From positions 1-64,000 of the forward strand of contig JBMZCX010000001.1 of NCBI GenBank assembly GCA_049613795.1: a DNA stretch of 64,000 bases. The letters are read 5' to 3'. A program made the translations under genes and the position numbers. This DNA comes from Thalassotalea_B sp049613795. GTDB taxonomy: Bacteria > Pseudomonadota > Gammaproteobacteria > Enterobacterales > Alteromonadaceae. The notes under the pieces were generated by a model. That model did no database searches. It had not been told where the DNA came from and saw only the letters and a list, made by a program, of their open reading frames with translations. Positions 62,510-64,000 of the stretch are shown one piece after another (position 1 is the first letter of the stretch; each line of letters begins with the position of its first letter).

Positions 62510-63198
62510 TGACACAAACTACTCCAGCAAACCATTCAATCTTCATTCGTTACTATTTTTATTTTGTATTACTTATTGCGGCTATTTTAATGCAAGTACC
62601 AATTGTTTCTATTCCATTTAAGTGGTTAGAAAGCTATTTTCATGAAATTAGTCACGGCTTAGCTGCTTTAGCTACAGGCGGTGAAATTATTAAAATTCAA
62701 TTATTTCCCAATGGTGCAGGTTTGTGTACAACACGAGGTGGAAGCGCCTTTTTTATCAGCTTTTTTGGCTATGCTGGCGCCGCTATTTGGGGGAGCGTTT
62801 ACTATTTAATGGCAGGCTTACATCACCGAATTGCGCAAGTATTTGCACTATTGCTGTCGCTACTATTTTTAGTTACTTTAATACTGTGGAGTCGAGACTT
62901 ATTAACTGTCGCCATCGTGCTGTTTTTATTAGCGCTTGTTTTGATTAAATTAAAATTTGGTCAGTCATTTTATTTGAAGCTAAGCTTGCAAGTTACTGCC
63001 GTAATGGTGTTATTAAACAGCTTAAAAAGCCCTTGGTATTTACTTGATGGGCGAAACTTGGGTGACGGCGCCGCTTTGGCACAACAAACAGGTATTCCTG
63101 AAATTATTTGGATAGTTTGTTGGTTTATTATCACGCTAACTGGCATAGTGGTACTGGCAAAATCGAACAGCAATAAAAATTATGGCGAGCATTCTTAA
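62509..63198 (+). CDS. M50B-like integral membrane metallopeptidase
   Basis: A 229-residue protein with about six hydrophobic segments. The sequence YFHEISHGLAALATGGEI carries the zinc motif HExxH within an early helix, as in the peptidase M50B-like family. A second region, LLDGRNLGDGAALA, has a D-G-x-N-L-G-D pattern and could supply the third ligand. Substrate unknown. Translation is coupled by overlap to the Gln-rich protein. Confidence 0.82.
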   Translation: MTQTTPANHSIFIRYYFYFVLLIAAILMQVPIVSIPFKWLESYFHEISHGLAALATGGEIIKIQLFPNGAGLCTTRGGSAFFISFFGYAGAAIWGSVYYLMAGLHHRIAQVFALLLSLLFLVTLILWSRDLLTVAIVLFLLALVLIKLKFGQSFYLKLSLQVTAVMVLLNSLKSPWYLLDGRNLGDGAALAQQTGIPEIIWIVCWFIITLTGIVVLAKSNSNKNYGEHS

Positions 63199-63234
63199 TC
63201 GCACCCTTAACTGTATTAAAACAAGGAATTCACA

Positions 63235-63864
63235 ATGAGATTACCCCTATTTACCAGCCTCTGTTTGGCGTTAACATTAACCGCGTGTAGCAATATACCC
63301 GACAAACTTCAGGTGGCTGAAACGACTAACCTTACTTCATTTGATTCAGCTAAAGCTGAGCAAGTAGTAAATGTTGGCCATAGCGCCCGTTGGGGAGGCG
63401 TTATTGCTAAAGTGGTAAATAATGCTGATAATTCGATGCTAGAAATTGTACATTTTCCGCTAACTTCTTCAGCTAAGCCTAAACAAGGCAATGATACGCT
63501 AGGGCGCTTTCGTGTGTATTTTTCAGGCTTACTTGATCCAGTAATTTATAAAGAAGGCCGTAGTATTACAGCGCTTGGTACAATAAGTACCTCAGAGCAA
63601 GGTAAAATAGGCGAACATGAATATTTATACCCAGTATTAAAGGCTGAATATGTTCATTTATGGAAAAATATTCAGCGGGTCGATGTAAATGTAATGCACA
63701 TGGGCGTGATGAATTCACCTATGATGTGGCGTCAACCGCGTATTTATCATCGTAACCCTGTTGTGATCAGAAAAAATCAATCACAAGTTAAACAAACGCG
63801 TCCAAGTCAATCAAGGCCGAGTCAACACCGACAACATCGTGCGCCTAAAATGCAGCAAAAATAA
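63235..63864 (+). CDS. slp: Slp-family outer-membrane lipoprotein
   Basis: A 209-residue lipoprotein: signal peptide with lipobox LTAC and Ser at +2, pointing to the outer membrane. The core matches the Slp family (ARWGGVIAKVVNNADNSMLEIVHFPL, GRFRVYFSGLLDPVIYKEGRSITALG, VLKAEYVHLWK). The C-terminal 40 residues are Arg/Gln/Ser-rich and disordered-looking, an extension beyond the usual family end. E. coli slp responds to starvation and acid; the role here is not known. Confidence 0.92.
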   Translation: MRLPLFTSLCLALTLTACSNIPDKLQVAETTNLTSFDSAKAEQVVNVGHSARWGGVIAKVVNNADNSMLEIVHFPLTSSAKPKQGNDTLGRFRVYFSGLLDPVIYKEGRSITALGTISTSEQGKIGEHEYLYPVLKAEYVHLWKNIQRVDVNVMHMGVMNSPMMWRQPRIYHRNPVVIRKNQSQVKQTRPSQSRPSQHRQHRAPKMQQK

Positions 63865-63895
63865 CAATTGAAATTAATGTTTATTTGGAAGCAGA

Positions 63896-64000
63896 ATGAC
63901 AACAGAAGAAGTAAGCTTTGACTTAGGCGAAATAACTTTACGTGGTATTGCTTGGGGTCATGAAGACGACGAAATATTATTGTGCTTACATGGCTGGTTA
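63896..64000 (+). CDS. Alpha/beta hydrolase, N-terminal fragment (runs off the window)
   Basis: The first 35 codons are present: MTTEEVSFDLGEITLRGIAW... ending in LLCLHGWL. The LHGW element matches the oxyanion-hole HGW motif of alpha/beta-hydrolase fold enzymes. The frame is open to the window end. It begins 31 bp after slp. The position next to slp and tsaB recalls other Alteromonadales genomes (from memory). Confidence 0.8.
   Translation, partial: MTTEEVSFDLGEITLRGIAWGHEDDEILLCLHGWL

Overview
The window looks like a chromosomal segment of a marine gammaproteobacterium of the order Alteromonadales, in the Colwellia/Thalassotalea range. The DNA is AT-rich. RecR, HtpG, Adk, ElaA, YoaA, TsaB, YqhD, CurA and the His enzymes read like gammaproteobacterial orthologues, and the carbohydrate genes follow the TonB-receptor plan common in marine Alteromonadales. 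This placement is an inference from gene content. No rRNA, tRNA, CRISPR array, prophage or insertion sequence was seen.

Layout. (1) 1-5.8 kb: a REP-like hairpin, RNase HI with a hybrid-binding domain, an unusual Bacteroidetes-like Lgt, and a LysR regulator divergent from a DJ-1/YqhD/CurA cluster that looks like reactive-aldehyde detoxification. (2) 5.8-44.6 kb: a large alpha-glucan (starch, glycogen, pullulan) utilisation island. It holds a GH97 alpha-glucosidase, two pullulanase-type lipoproteins, a lipoprotein with tandem starch-binding-like modules, a TonB-dependent receptor, three MFS transporters, a lipoprotein alpha-amylase, and the operon glgP-glgB-glgX-malQ-amylase. It also carries a LacI-family and a MarR-family regulator, three orphan periplasmic solute-binding proteins, a UbiA-type prenyltransferase and an aldo/keto reductase. 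(3) 44.7-51 kb: recR, htpG (with a sigma-32-type promoter) and adk, then small genes. (4) 51-58.8 kb: the complete histidine operon hisG-D-C-B-H-A-F-IE, preceded by a leader peptide with five consecutive His codons and an attenuator. (5) 59-64 kb: a small acidic protein, yoaA, tsaB, a Gln-rich protein, an M50-like membrane protease, an Slp lipoprotein and the start of an alpha/beta hydrolase.

How the glucan island should work (inference). Surface lipoproteins bind alpha-glucan, cut its alpha-1,4 bonds and remove its branches. The TonB receptor imports maltodextrins. GH97 trims them in the periplasm and MFS carriers take them across the inner membrane. MalQ, GlgX, GlgP and GlgB then process them in the cytoplasm. 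The island is tied together by nine copies of a 14-bp palindrome, TGMATACGTATGYA, in front of seven transcription units. It is the likely site of the LacI-family regulator at 39.4-40.5 kb. In several promoters it sits exactly 5 bp upstream of a weak -35, and its asymmetric half always faces the same way, which suggests activation rather than simple repression. The system resembles the Bacteroidetes Sus system but has no SusD; the module-rich lipoprotein next to the receptor may fill that role.
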